The notes under the pieces were generated by a model. The model saw only the letters and a program-made list of their open reading frames with translations, was not told where the DNA came from and ran no database searches. A program made the translations under genes and the position numbers. Below, one piece after another: positions 32,290 to 45,739 of a stretch of DNA of 64,000 nucleotides; positions within the stretch are counted from its first letter, which is position 1; the number at the start of each line of letters is the position of its first letter. Source of the stretch: Liopterus haemorrhoidalis (lineage: Eukaryota; Arthropoda; Insecta; Coleoptera; Dytiscidae); assembly GCA_963971575.1 (NCBI GenBank), contig OZ020611.1:62343381-62407380 (forward strand), in the 5' to 3' direction.

Positions 32290-33249
32290 TTGTTTGACGT
32301 GCTGTGTGTGAGCTTGCATCGTCATGATGAAGAATGATGCGACGTTTTTGGAACCAGGAAAAACAACTCCTGGTTCTGTCGATGACTTCTGGCAAAAAAT
32401 TGTTGTATACCATTCAGTATTATCTGTTCTCCGATCCTCTAAAGGAATGATTGCGACATGTTCAGTACAACCGAAGAAATAAGCGATCATTTTCTTGCAA
32501 GTGCTTCGTGAACGAACAACTTTTGTGGGTTTCGGTTCATCTTGGAAGACCCAAGCAATGGATTGTTGCTTAGTTTCCGATTCATATAAATAAATCCAAG
32601 TTTCGTCACCTGTAACGATGTTGTAAACGGATTTTGCAGTGCCTAGGTTGATTTTTTTTAGCATTCCCTTGTTGAATCAACACGCTTTTTTTTAGCTTCG
32701 ATCAAATTATGCGGAATCCATCGGGAACAGATCTTTTTCACAGCTAAATGTTCATGCAAAATCAATTGTATTGCAGTCTGCGATATGCCAAAGGATGCCT
32801 CTATCTCACGGTAAGTCACATGCCGATCTTCTTCAATCATTTTGCGCACAGCATCGATGTTTTTTTGAATCACAACCGATTTTGGTCGACCTTCAAAAGA
32901 TTCATCACTGACGGACGCCCTACCACGACGAAATTCTGCAAACCAATTGTAAACAGGTTTTTCTGATGGTGCTTCATTACCAAAAATTGAACGAAGCGAA
33001 TTTATGCATTCTTGTTGAGTTAGGTCTTTACTAAAATCGTAAAAAATCATCCAACGAAAACCTTTCCAAGTAATATCCCTTTTTTCACAAACTTTTTTTA
33101 ACGTTCACTGTCAACAAACTACTCGGTTAATTTATAAACTGCCACTGATTTCACAACAATAAATGTAAAATTTTACGAATATAGTAATGACATATTTCAA
33201 TATTGCCATCTAGTAATCGTTTGTAAAAACATGAAAGGTAACCCTTGTA

Positions 33250-34505
33250 TTAGAATTCGTTAAAGGAACGAAAATGGGAACAACATTTTGTTTTTTGTTC
33301 AAGAACGAAATTGTAAACCGGTTTGCCATATTCATCAGTTTATAAATTGACTAATACTATTTGTATTAGTAGATTAATACGATGAGGCAGAAAAAATAAT
33401 AGTTTTTACACTTTTATCTTTTTCTGTATGCTCTGTTTGTTATGTTTAAACGGAACTAAACGTTATTTTTATTTTCTCTCAATGAGTTCAATGGTTATTT
33501 CATGTTCCATGTTGGTAACCAAAATCTAAATGTCAAAAGGAAAAAACATATGCAAAATAAAGTATATAAAACAGAATTATAAATTTTTAAAACTAATATA
33601 TTCAAAAATTTTTATTCAGAATGACATAAAAACTCAAGATATAATGAAAATGACTACTCACCCCAACCTAAAATATTTAATCGAAGTGCGATTTACGAGT
33701 GGAACGAGTCGGGAGTCGGAGTCGGTTCTCTAAAATAACGAGTCTGGAATCGAGCATCGGGTGTCCTTTATCGGGAGTCGCACGTGGCCAAACAGGAGAT
33801 TGTAGCAGATGGGAAACAAAAATGACATAGAGGAAGTGTATGAGTTGGTGCATTATCGTGATCAGGCGCGCACACTGCAAGTTTGTCTGAGGATGGTCCA
33901 TTTCGAAAATATATCCGTGAAATAATATAAATTTTTTATTGTTTTTTACGGTATGAGGTGGGCGTATATGTTAATATAATTTTGATTATAATTTAATTTT
34001 TATTAATAACAAAGGATGATAAAAAGATGATAAGAATACAAAAATTATTTCATAATTAAAATTAACACATAAGGAAATCTAAAAATAATTATTAGCAAAC
34101 AAACCACAAAAACGGATTAGCAAATTTAATAGTAAAGGAAATACTGTAGTAGTGTCATTTCATTATCAAAAGGGGAAGAATATATGATTTCTCTTTAGAA
34201 TTCTAATTCTGGTGATTACAAATGTGGAAAATGATAATATAAATCAATTGTCATTAACCGCAATAACAGTAATTGTCACATTGCTTATAGTTGCTCATTA
34301 ATGACGCTTTTCTACGCAGTTGGGAAAATACCTATTTTTTTTTATTTGAAAAACTATGCGGTAAAGTGTTAAAATCAGGTCATTGCTTTTACGCCCATGT
34401 TTGTACTTAGATGATGAAAAGTAATTTTTGTTATTTGACGTAAATGATTTTTTTCTGCTGTTTTAGAGAATTTTGTTATCATTTGGTCTATCTCTTCCAG
34501 GGCCG
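33250..34505. other. Unassigned stretch
   Basis: About 1.25 kb of AT-rich DNA. A GAGTCGGAGTCGG-like phrase near 33705-33790 is slightly repetitive. No gene recognised. Confidence 0.45.
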
Positions 34506-34557
34506 TTTTTAGGGTTTTGTAGGTATGACCAAAAAACCCTTATACCGTCATTTTGTC

Positions 34558-35311
<754 letters not shown>

Positions 35312-35792
35312 TCGGTAAAAATTGTAGCCAAACGTCTAAACCTAGAGAGTTGAAAATTGGCATGCTTGTACAACTTTTTGACCCGCACATAGGAAAAATA
35401 CTAAAACATCTAAAAAACATATCCCCCTAAAAATATAAACAAATATGTGCTCATCGAAAAAAAAAATTATTTTTTTTAAATTCTGAGTAGGGTATCAAAT
35501 GAAAGCCCTTAGTACGTGGATTAACGATCAAAATTTAATTTTTGCAAAATAAATTATTTTGAGGCGATTTTTGCCAAAATTGTGCAAAAAAATTTTTGTC
35601 CCACACCCTGTAGCCCAGATGGTTTAAACTAAAAATGTGAAAAAATTCTAAGTAATGTATAATGGTGTGAACCGGAATAGTTCAACAGGAATTTTTGATC
35701 AGATTATGTTTTCGGAAAATGACGCATTTTTGTGTTTTTTGGTTGACGATGCATACATGTTATACTCTTATAACACACTAAGTTGATAAGCG

Positions 35793-35872
35793 TTTGGTGG
35801 TCTAGTGGCTCAGTTGCTCGACAACCACACAGGATCGTTATTCACTACACAGGTTCGTTCCTGGCTTGTGGA
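35793..35872 (+). other. tRNA-like segment inside A9
   Basis: TGGTGGTCTAGTGGCTCAG closely matches the A-box arm of glutamate/glycine-type tRNAs; ACAGGTTCGTTCCTGGC is a paired T-arm with B-box. The anticodon region is expanded and irregular. Confidence 0.6.
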
Positions 35873-36205
35873 GTCAATTTTATTTTTTGTTTTTTTTTTT
35901 TTCATATTTATTATGTTTAAATTAATTTGTAAAATTCTAGTTAAATTTTAGCACATTTTGAATTTAGTTTTCAAGAGCGTAAATTTAATAACCAATTGGA
36001 ATTATATTTTCATTCTGTGTCATTTATACGAAGCCAGAGGGGCGGAGCGTATGATTTAAGACAACCAATGAAAGCCATAGGCCCAATTTTCAAAATCTTA
36101 ATGAACCTTGTTATATAAAAAAAATACTGCACTTATTTAGAAACCTAAATAATGATATTAGGTATTCGAATTAAAATTAACAAAAAAATATATTAAAAAG
36201 TGATG

Positions 36206-37163
36206 TCGAGCATTACAAAGAAAAACTGGAAACAGGAAAGTTTTAATAGAGAGGTTAGGTTTAAGTGCAAATCGAATTTTTATAATAATAATATATTATC
36301 CACGAAATTTTACTAATAAATATAATTTCGTTTACGAACAGTTAACATGTAACAAGTGACTGTCAGAATAGTTTGACTAATGGCCACTGTCACTACTAGC
36401 GATTTCAAAATGAATATCATCTATTGTAAATATCTGTCAAAATATTGTCACTATCGAAAACCGAATGAAGTTTATATTGTTTAGTAAATTTAATACGAAT
36501 AGTTTGTTTTAAAAAGGTGAATATTTGAACTGCTATTCCGTCTTTATTTCATATGAATCCTGCACAAAAAACGAATACCACACCTACTTATAAATATTAC
36601 AGTTTGAATATTCTGAAAAATAATCAAGTTTATAAACAATGTTTGTCTTTGTAGTCCGTTCTCACAAGAAAAATATTATGAGATATCACAAAACAAAATT
36701 TGCTTTAAAAAATTCTAAATATTTTGTTAACAAGAAAACATGTTCTACTACCAATTTTTAAACAAGAACCAGACTTAACACATTCACAATACACTTTTTA
36801 TATTATAAACAAAGTTGTCTTTAGCATAATAGCAAATAAAAAAAATAAAAAAGAATAACTATAGATTTGCATAAACATTCCAACAGGTTATAATCTACGT
36901 TGTTCACAGTATTATTTATGCAGAGTGAATGTCAAATATTACCCAAAGATGAGGCCCATAGAGTTGGGACACTTGTGAAAAATATCCTAAATCTGAAATT
37001 AACGAATACGAATATTTGATGTATTTAAGTTATTACAAGTATGATCAAGGATGTAACCAAGATCCGAGACAGGGGGGTACAAACGGCCTTGGACTGAGAG
37101 AACTACACTGGGATTGAACATCATCTTGAATAAATGGGTGTAAGCAAACTTTTCTCTAAAGAT
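36206..37163. other. Unassigned AT-rich stretch
   Basis: No gene or repeat boundary recognised. Confidence 0.5.
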
Positions 37164-38363
37164 TAGGGATGGGAAAAAATCATCGATGCATCGAAAACAT
37201 CGATGTTTGTTTTAAAAACATTGAAAACATCGATGTTTTTACTACCGATGTCGATGTTTAAACTTTGAAATTCAAAAACTACTGCTAGAATCTTAAAATT
37301 TTAATTTTTATTAATATTAGTACACAAAATATAAGCGCTGTCTATTGTGATATAACAATACTAATAGAGTTAGTTCTTATTCTTTTTAGCAGTTAGCAGA
37401 ATAAGAAAAAAATAAGAAGAAACTTCTAATTTTTGCAAATAATGCAACGACCAACGACACCAACAAACTTGTTGCTTTTTGAGTCTTGTTGACACTTTCC
37501 CAGTTGTTATTCCTCCAATCCCTGCCTGGAATTACCGTATTGGGAAATATAATTATAATTTATTTATTAATAAAACTATTAATAATAGGGGGGGCGGAGG
37601 GGGCGACGGCCTCTAGCGCACTAAGGAAAAGGGCGCTGATGAGCTTGACTAAGGGGCGCCACATTGCGAAAGCGAGGACCTTTTTTTTTGCTCTTCACTT
37701 GGACTTTGGGAGGTGAGAACCTTTTTTTTCTCATCATCTACATTTTGGGCGGTGAGAATCTTGTTTTTGCTTATCACTTACATTTATTTGCCAATGGCGC
37801 CAAAACGCAGTTTTGCCCCTAGCGCAAGTTTTCCTTGCTGGAGCTCTGAGGTTTATTATATTGTAATGTTAGTGTAAAATTATTATTAATATTGCTGTTA
37901 GTGTTAAAAAAAATGTAATATGTATTTCAACTTAAAAAAGTGAAAATAATGTGCATGACAGTATGTTATTTTTATGTTAAATAATATAAAATTAACATTA
38001 AGATTACTATATTAGTATAATAATAAAATGCAATATTTCATTTTAGAAATGTAAAAATAGTAGGAACAAATTAGGATTATTATATTGGGTAATGTTAATG
38101 TGAAATTAATTACTATTAAAAAAGATGGATATTTCTATTTAAAAATCTAATAAATGCTTTTTGTGTATTATAAGTTACTTTTTTCGTATTTTATCTTTAC
38201 ATTATTAAATAAAGCTTATATAATATAAATAAATAGCTTTTTTTAATATTAATAAAACATCGATGTATCGGAAACATCGATGTTTTTTCAACATCGATAG
38301 TAAGGCGCCGATTTTAAACATCGTTGTTAAACATCGATGTTTTGCCTTCGATGTACAACCCTA
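37164..38363. mobile_element. ATCGATG-rich hAT element (family F, copy F2)
   Basis: Left TAGGGATGGGAAAAAATCAT and right CGATGTACAACCCTA match F1, as does the interior, except for the C3 insertion and the absence of both G MITEs. The flanks (CTAAAGAT, GTACGTGT) do not form a target duplication. Confidence 0.72.
37585..37848. mobile_element. hAT MITE (family C, copy C3), left end degraded
   Basis: It matches C4 across GGCGGAGGGGGCGACGGCCT and ends GGAGCTCTG. The left CAGAGCCGCAG is lost. Two to three minisatellite units (GAGGACCTTTTTTTTTGCTC) lie inside. Confidence 0.75.
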
Positions 38364-38988
38364 GTACGTGTACCACAGATTTGGAACATCTGCCCTATGC
38401 AGTAGGAAAAATCTGGCACAAAAGGGCTCGTCTGCAATATAGGTCTAAAACTCCAAATATTTTATCCGCATACGATTTCTCCAATCTCAAAATACGCCAC
38501 TGCATATCTGTGTACTAAAAAGTAATATGTCCTTGAAGTTTGGCACTTTACAGTCACCCTATGTTAGCAAAAACCAAAATCGTTAATAAAAAGATCTCAG
38601 TAGTGTTAATAAGATGTTGTTCTCCTTGGATTTGCCATTCGCGGAAGTAAAGTTTAGTGTTGTGTAGTCGTGATCAGACCCTAGATTATTTACACCTAAA
38701 CCGTTCTTTACACTATCCACTATGAGGTAGATTTACCATTTTTATGTTAGTTAATTATAGGTGTGGTTCGTACGGTAGTGTTTCTTAATTTATCTATATC
38801 CTTGGGTTAAATTACATTCAATTTCAGGCAAAAATTAAACGTTTGCTCGACTTTTGATGGCAGGTTTTTTAAATTTACTGCCTTTTTAAATGCGATTTTC
38901 ACGTTTACATTTTTTATCTGTTATGTGGTTTTATTGGCTAATATTATGGTTTAAGGCAAATGAAATATGTAAGATATGTAAGTAAAAA
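38364..38988. other. Unassigned stretch
   Basis: A 64-codon frame near 38324-38518 has no recognisable domain; otherwise nothing. Confidence 0.4.
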
Positions 38989-39601
38989 ATCAGCTGTGGC
39001 CACCACAGGGCCGACCGCCATCATAAAGTACTTATATAAAATACATTCTAGCAGCAGAGTAAAAATAACTTGACCTAATATTTTCTAACAGAGATATTAT
39101 TTATCATGACCATGGAAACGTTACATATAAATATCAAAAAATTTCGTGAATTTTACAAAAATTATTCGAAATTTTTCGTTTTATCAAAAAATGTCTCAAA
39201 TAAGAGTTATTAATTATTGCTTTTATAGCAACTTTGGTTCAATAAATTTTTTCGAAATATTTTTGTTGTGAAATATTCACAAAAATCTTCGACAAGAGTA
39301 AACTCTCATTTTCAGTCAACCGATTTTTACCAAAAGTTGATCAACTCGTGCCATTGATAGCAGAAGCTTAAATATGAAGTTTCATAAAAATCCTTTCAGC
39401 CGAATTTGCTCTGCACGTGTACACAGACGGACAGACAGACAGACGGATAGACAGACAGACGGACGGACAGACAAACCGACAGACATGCTAAAAATAGTCA
39501 AAACGTTACGTAGGGACCTCAATTCGTGGAGATCCATCGAAATCTCGAAATGTCAATATCGGTACGATCACAATACCTCCCTTATATATGTTGGCGGGCG
39601 G
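38989..39601 (-). mobile_element. Helentron-like family B copy (B3)
   Basis: ATCAGCTGTGGCCACCACAG at 38989 (3' end complement) and TGTTGGCGGGCGGTAAAAA at 39601 (5' end). ACAG/ACGG tetranucleotide run at 39422-39484. Complete, no coding capacity. Confidence 0.78.
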
Positions 39602-39605
39602 TAAA

Positions 39606-40320
39606 AATTGTTGTGAAGTGTGAATTTTCACTGTGAAAATCATAAATTTCGATAACTTTTGAAACAATAACCATGTTTCCAATCTAGAGACTTTTCCAGT
39701 CAGTCAGATAAATACTGTAAGCACAGTGATGCAAAAAATTCGATAACTTTCGACATAATTTCCAGAACAAAAAATCCTATTGTAATATTCCGGTTCACAT
39801 TAATGTTCATTACTCAGAATTTTTTTAGATTTTTAGATTAACCACCCTGGGTTATAGGGTGTGGGCAAAAGATGTTTTCTCAAAAATCGTGATAAAATAA
39901 AGAAATTTTAAAAAACTACCTTTTTTCCATAATCTGTATTTTAAGAGCTTTTATACTTTTATAGTTTTTATACTTTTAATGCTCCACAATAATTTTCAAA
40001 AAAGGAATTCACAGAAAATTCTAAATTTTTTGACAAACTAACCTCATCAAAAATTCTTGTTGAACTATTCCCAGTATACATTATTGAGAATTTTTTTGTA
40101 TTTTTAGATTAACCCATTTGGGAAATAAGGTGGAGGATAAAGTTTTTGGCGAAAACCCACTAAAAAAAATGAGTTTTTAAAACTAAAAACGTGTTAGTTT
40201 ATCCACTCATTAAGAGATTTCATTAGATACACCACGTATTTTTTTTTATATTTATTTTTTCATTAATACATATTTGTTTATATTTTTCCCGCGATGTGTT
40301 TTTCGAACTCTCAATAGTTT
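39606..40320 (-). mobile_element. Divergent family A remains, central block twice (A15)
   Basis: The TATTCCGGTTCACATTAATG block and the following GGGTGTGGGCAAAA block occur at 39800-39870 and again, more decayed, at 40055-40140. A 3'-end-like TTGTTGTGAAGTGTGAATTT is at 39608. Confidence 0.5.
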
Positions 40321-40338
40321 TCCTATCAGACCAATTCT

Positions 40339-40576
40339 GTAACTCAGTTACTATGATCATTGTAACTAAATTTGTCTCATGAGCAAGGTCAGTTACTATC
40401 ATGAATGAAAGTCATTATACTTTTTGTAATCAGATCAATTCTGTAAAAATTTACTGTGTAGTAACGTTACTACAAGATAAAATATTATAAAAAGTATAAT
40501 GACTTTCATTCATGATAGTAACTGACATTGCCCATAAAGACAAATTTAGTTACAAGGATCATAGTAACTGAGTTAC
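40339..40576. mobile_element. Foldback element with 95-bp arms
   Basis: GTAACTCAGTTACTATGATC is inverted as GATCATAGTAACTGAGTTAC, and the arms continue inward to TATACTTTTT. The loop (40428-40491) is the dispersed repeat also found at 19487-19549. Confidence 0.75.
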
Positions 40577-40612
40577 GCGTTTAAAATCGAGCAGAAAGTT
40601 CACAAAATTATA

Positions 40613-40864
40613 ATGGATTTTTTACTAACAGAAAACTCTTCCCTGAAAATTTGGTATTTACTAAAAAATAAAAATAAACACACTAGAAGGTGCAATGTTC
40701 GCAGAATAAATAAAAGTAGACATATCCGTGAACATCCAGAAAAGTTTCATTCTTATTTTCGCATGAGTATTTCAACGTTTGATTATATTTTGGAAAAAAT
40801 TCAACATAAATTGGTAAAAAATGGACAAATTTCAATCAGAACCTACTATAAATACCTCTTATAA
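40613..40864 (+). pseudogene. PIF/Harbinger transposase N-terminal fragment
   Basis: The 83-codon frame contains RRCNVRRINKSRHIREHPE, then KFHSYFRMSISTFDYILEKI and KLVKNGQISIRTYYK. The series (W)VxxINxxR..(G).F......(D)xxxFxxYFRMSxxTFxxILxxI is the conserved N-terminal region of insect PIF/Harbinger nucleases (HARBI1-like). The catalytic DDE region is absent: the frame stops after YKYLL and no downstream nuclease motif is visible. The adjacent foldback may be related but no shared terminal repeat proves it. Confidence 0.65.
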
Positions 40865-41182
40865 ATGAGAACTACTTGTAAATGCCTCAATATCCATTTT
40901 AAACAACTATTTTAGCAACGATGATAGCAGAGAAATCAAAATTGTTTGAAGGCGTCGCTTTGCTCGACTAAAACAACGATATAACCTCGCTGCAGTAAGC
41001 TCCACTATGCGCGTGTTAACAGGAATTCATTTATTTAATTTCGCCGCTTTGCTCTCCGCTTTCATCGCTGCTTTGCTCTCTGCTTCACTATGTGTTTAGC
41101 CTTAGCGAGAATATAGCTCTTAGCTCTCCAGTCAGTATATACCTTGGCTTAATTAAAGAATGTTGTGTCAATTAACGTTATG
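40865..41182. other. Stretch with GCTTTGCTCTC phrases
   Basis: GCTTTGCTCTCCGCTT and GCTTTGCTCTCTGCTT lie close together at 41048-41085; otherwise no gene or repeat recognised. Confidence 0.4.
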
Positions 41183-41395
41183 CCCGCGGGCCGTGTCTGT
41201 CCCGATACTTATTTTTAAGCGACACGCATTGAGCGGCTTTTTAGGATTTCGTAGGTATAATCAGAAACAGCTATACCATTGAGGTCCAGCATATGGCCCA
41301 CGGGCCGTACCCGGCCCGATATTAATTTTTAAACGACACGCATTAATCAGCTTTTTAGGATTTCCTAGGTATAATCAAGAAACATTTTTGTTTTG
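41183..41395. repeat. Tandem duplication of about 105 bp with family A 5'-end pieces
   Basis: Two direct units share GGGCCGT, CGACACGCATT and CTTTTTAGGATTTC(G/C)TAGGTATAAT. The last part is a degenerate family A 5' terminus (TTTTTAGGGTTTTGTAGGTA). Confidence 0.65.
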
Positions 41396-42332
41396 TTAAT
41401 ATACGCAGAATCATGCAAATTTTAATAATTGATTCCTGCTTATATTGATTTTTATTCGATATCAGTTTGCCAACGTTGTTAGCAACGGGTCTGCTAGTAA
41501 TGTTAATATTTATATAGATTTTAGGGCGAAATCTAATAAAAGAAAAATATAATTGAAGAAAAGTATATTTATTCTTCTAATAACAAAATACTTATAAGAT
41601 AACAAATATTTGGTACATTTTTATAAAAGTTTGATAAAACAAACTCTTCATGATAAGTTCTAACTTGAATTTCAAATGATATTTTCACAATGATCTCAAA
41701 ATGATATTTGCAAAGACATTATCAACAAATCTACCTTAATATACCGTCTACATTATTATCACTAGACATCTTAGATAATGTTTTTTGTATTTATGTAACA
41801 AGTCTAAAACTAACCTAACATATTTACAATTAATAGTCATGTAACACAATTATAAAATATGGCGTTTTTTTTCTAATTATTCGCGTTTTTTTGTAAATGA
41901 AGACATTCATAGTCAGCGAATTAAATATGCTGGTTTTCAATGTTGAAGGTCGAGATAAAATTCACAGAAAAAAATAATAGTGTTTATTAATGTAAAATAT
42001 TTTTTTATATCTTTAAACTTGTAATTTTATATTATGTGTTATAAATCGGCCATAATTCATTTCAATTGATTTATAGCAAGAATTTTTTAATTTATTACAA
42101 ATCAGGTGATCACGTGACTCTTTAGTTCAATTTAGTTGATTATAAAATAAATTATTATGTAATTTAATAATTCTTAGCATGTCTAAAGAACTTCTTGAAC
42201 TGCTCATAGGGCTTCTCACCCTTGAACAGACAACATAGGACTTTCCGTGGGAGGAACAGCTCGTATAGTCATATTTCTTCAATCTTATATTTGGTTTCTA
42301 CATGTTTCAGATGATTATAAGACAATATCCAC
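41396..42332. other. Unassigned AT-rich stretch
   Basis: No gene, repeat boundary or RNA recognised. Confidence 0.5.
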
Positions 42333-42759
42333 AAAAAATTGATGTGAAGTATGAATTTTCACACATTTCAGGGTTTTGCAGGTATTTATTAACTATGTGA
42401 TGATTATTTGGGATGCCAAAACAAATTTTATGTCAAAATATTTTTTTATGAATTTTAATTCGAATGCCTAATACCATTATTTAAGTTTCTAAATATGTGA
42501 AGTATTTTTTTTATATAGCAAGGTTCATTAAGATTTTGAAAATTGCGCCTATGGCTTCCATTGGTTGCTTAAATCATAAGCCTCGCCCTCTGATACCTTC
42601 AAATATAGAATTAAATTATAATTTCAAAACTTCCCACTGCTTATTAAATTTACGCTTTTAAAAATTAAATGCAACATTTACCAAAATATAACTAGAATTT
42701 TGACAAAATAATTTAAACAAAATAAAAATGCAAAAAAAAAAACTGAAAAAATAAAAATT

Positions 42760-42835
42760 GACGGGATTCGAACACAGTTTCTTACAGTAGTTTCAACTCA
42801 CTAAGCGACAATGCTACCACTGTGCTATACAGGAT
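42760..42835 (-). other. tRNA-like segment inside A10
   Basis: Minus strand: ATAGCACAGTGGTAGCATTG (A-box-like) and GTGTTCGAATCCCGTC (perfect B-box core GTTCGAATCC). Anticodon arm not convincingly foldable. Confidence 0.6.
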
Positions 42836-43314
42836 CACTCGTTTAGTATGTTAAATAGCGGATTAAATATATTACATATTTTACTTAAAAACACCAAAAA
42901 TGCGTTATTTTCCGAAAACATAATCTGATCAAAAAATCCTGTTGTACTATTTCGGTTCACACCAATGTACATTACTGAGAATTTTTTCAGATTTTTAGTT
43001 AAAACCATCTGGGCTACAGGGTGTGGGACAATTTTTTTTTTGCACAATTTTGGCAAAAATCGCCTCAAAATAATTTATTTTGCAAAAATAATATTTTGAT
43101 CGTTAATCCACGTACCACGGGCTTTCATTTGATACCCTACACAGAATTGTAAAAAAATTTTTTTTTTTTCGATGAGCATATATTTGTTTATATTTTTAGG
43201 GGAATATGTTTTTTAGATGTTTTAGTATTTTTCCTATGTGCGGGTCAAAGAGTTGTATAAGCATGCCAAATTTCCACTCTCTAGGTTTAGCCGTTTGGCT
43301 ACAATTTTTACCGA

Positions 43315-43661
<347 letters not shown>

Positions 43662-43725
43662 ACAAAATGACGGTATAAGGGTTTTTTGGTCATACCTACA
43701 AAACCCTAAAAACCTTCCATTAAAT

Positions 43726-43800
43726 TTTTGTCTGTCTGTCTGTCCGAGATCCACGCAAAAGCGGCTGGACATATTTACAGGTAATTTGGTATGATAGAGA
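43726..43800 (+). repeat. TGTCTGTCTGTCCGAGATCC motif block
   Basis: A short tetranucleotide run is followed by CCGAGATCCACGCAAAAGCG and GGTAATTTGGTATGA, the phrase seen in many arthropod Helitron-like elements. It differs from families A and B. No ends visible. Confidence 0.45.
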
Positions 43801-43957
43801 ATTACATATTTATAATAATTTCTTGCATATATTGCAGAATTCTTCAATGTTATATATAGCATGTTCGAGAAGTTATTGAGATAATTTTTAAATTTGTCTT
43901 GAGTGAATGTCTTGAGTGCATTTATATTTGTCAGGTAACATATTAAATACATATAAA

Positions 43958-44227
43958 CAGAGCCGCAGTAAGGGGGGGCGGAGGGGGTGACGGCCTCTAG
44001 CGCACTAAAGAAAAGGGCGCTGACGAGCTTGACTAAGGGGCGCCATATTGCGAAGGTAAGGACCTTTTTTTTCTCATCACTTGGATTTTGGGAGGTGAGG
44101 ACCTTTTTTTTGCTCATCACTTAGATTGTGGGAGGGATTTTGTTTTTGCTTATCATTTACATTTATTTGCCAAGGGCGCCAAAACACGGTTTTACCCCTA
44201 GCGCCAGTTTTCTTTACTGCGGCTCTG
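43958..44227. mobile_element. hAT MITE (family C, copy C4)
   Basis: CAGAGCCGCAGTAAGGGGGG and TTTACTGCGGCTCTG ends with an exact 8-bp duplication CATATAAA (43950-43957, 44228-44235). Two to three minisatellite units inside. Confidence 0.92.
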
Positions 44228-44235
44228 CATATAAA

Positions 44236-45675
44236 CCTACAGAATTATATGCATTTTTTATAAATTCTAGTCTATGTCTAGGTGTACGAAACTTATTTCG
44301 ATTACGAGTGTAGTACCCATGAACATCAGAATTAGTTTGCAAATTATGTTTTGATTTGTATGTAGTACAGTACCTCTATTATGAACATACTGGACTTTTA
44401 AGATCTTATATTGCGTAAAATAATCCCTACAGGAAGTTCTAGTATTTATTCCAGCAATGCATCGTATTATCCTTTTTTGAGCAATGAAGACGTCATATGA
44501 TTCTTGATTCCCAAGACATTTTTGATTTACGGGCCCTCAACCTAGAGGCGTTCAAAGGGGAAGGGGACAGGGGAAAGGGGAAAGGGGAAATGGGAAGGGT
44601 TCGTTGGGCCCTTGAAAATTACGGGCCCAAGACAATTGTCTTTTTTGTCTTCCCTCCATAGGAAATATACGTTTTCAATCTCGTTTTAAAAATTGTTCGA
44701 TATAACAAAAGTTTTTTGACAATTAGCGAAGTGGCAACACATTTTCAACTACGACATCATCCCATATTTATCGGTTTTAGCAATAACTTTTAACTGTTAG
44801 CGCGTTTATAAAGAGGCTCTCAGATAAGTAATACTGTTCATTTTAATCCTGGCCTTTATCATGTTCATTGTCTTCTGTCCTGTCACCTAATTACGACCAG
44901 GTAATAATAATAATGAACAGTCCCCGACTGAAGCCAGGCGTGGCAGCTAGTAAGTACATATATTGACACAGTAATAAAAATTTATACTTTTGTTCTATTT
45001 TTTGCAAACCCCCTTCATAAACTCATGGGTACGCTACTAAGGATGTGAGTATTTGAGCTTTTATTTTGGCGCCCCTAACAGCGTGGCGCCCTGAGCCTCT
45101 CGCCCCTACCTTTTACCGTTGCTGGGTGCGACAGCTAGTATTTTATAACGAGAAGAAATAATGAATTTGTTTACAACATATAAAAATAATCTAAAATCAA
45201 ATGAAATTATTATCTAATCAATATCATGTAATGTGAAGTGTTTGAATAAATAAATTTTCAGGCGATATAACCAATTATATATGTGAAATATATAGGTTGT
45301 TGATCTTCTGAATTGTATTGTTTCACTGTAATCTCTAGCATTATCACTATCAGTTCTTCTTGCCTAGTTGTTAAGCTATAAATAGAATACTATTTGATAA
45401 TGCAAACCGTACATATCATGTGTAATTTTCCATTTATTTAATATTTGTTTACCAAGTCGGGACAAAGTGAGCATGCGCTAGATTGAAATTAGATATAAAA
45501 TGCATTACATATCAGGTTTTTGTCACATTATTTATTATGAGCTGGCTGTTAATGTATGAAGCAACAAATGTCCAAATGCTTATGTTTTGTTAGTGTTAAA
45601 AATAAAATACTAAAATGACTGAAGCAAACATCTGTCTTACTTCTTCATATTCTAGTCAAAATTTTAGAAGTTTTA
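44236..45675. other. Unassigned stretch with a purine-rich patch
   Basis: About 1.4 kb without a gene. A GGGGAA-type tandem patch lies at 44556-44605, bracketed by ACGGGCCC at 44527 and 44622. A GC-richer patch (GGCGCCCCTAACAGCGTGGC) at 45068-45110 may be a hAT end. Confidence 0.4.
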
Positions 45676-45739
45676 CGAGGGCTACCTTTTAAGTTTTTCC
45701 AAAAACTAAGAATTTTTTTTTGTTGGAACATACTGTTTT

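Larger units (their letters stand above)
31190..33050 (-). pseudogene. Mariner transposase split by a V element (M3)
   Basis: The N-terminal frame at 32658-33050 is well preserved: DFSKDLTQQECINSLRS, NEAPSEKPVYNWFAEFRRGR, EEDRHVTYREIEASFGISQT (helix-turn-helix) and the SRWIPHNL linker. The next frame (32287-32664) carries VTGDETWIYLYESETKQQS with the first catalytic Asp. The second and third Asp blocks lie on either side of the inserted V element and are out of frame. This copy preserves the N-terminal half best among the five. Confidence 0.85.
30613..33247 (-). mobile_element. Mariner split by a LINE and a V element (M3)
   Basis: Termini CGTGAGCTAAATTTTAAGTT (left) and AACATGAAAGGTAACCCTTG (right) are each next to TA. 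Removing the two inserts (30670-31166 with its duplication, and 31450-32289) leaves about 1.29 kb collinear with M2 and M4. Confidence 0.88.

Noticed and set aside
42760..42835. tRNA-like segments considered as functional tRNA genes
   Set aside because: A and B boxes are present but acceptor and anticodon stems do not pair convincingly, and all lie inside transposable elements.
44556..44605. GGGGAA-type patch as a telomeric repeat
   Set aside because: Irregular units, short, and not the TTAGG repeat expected of insects.
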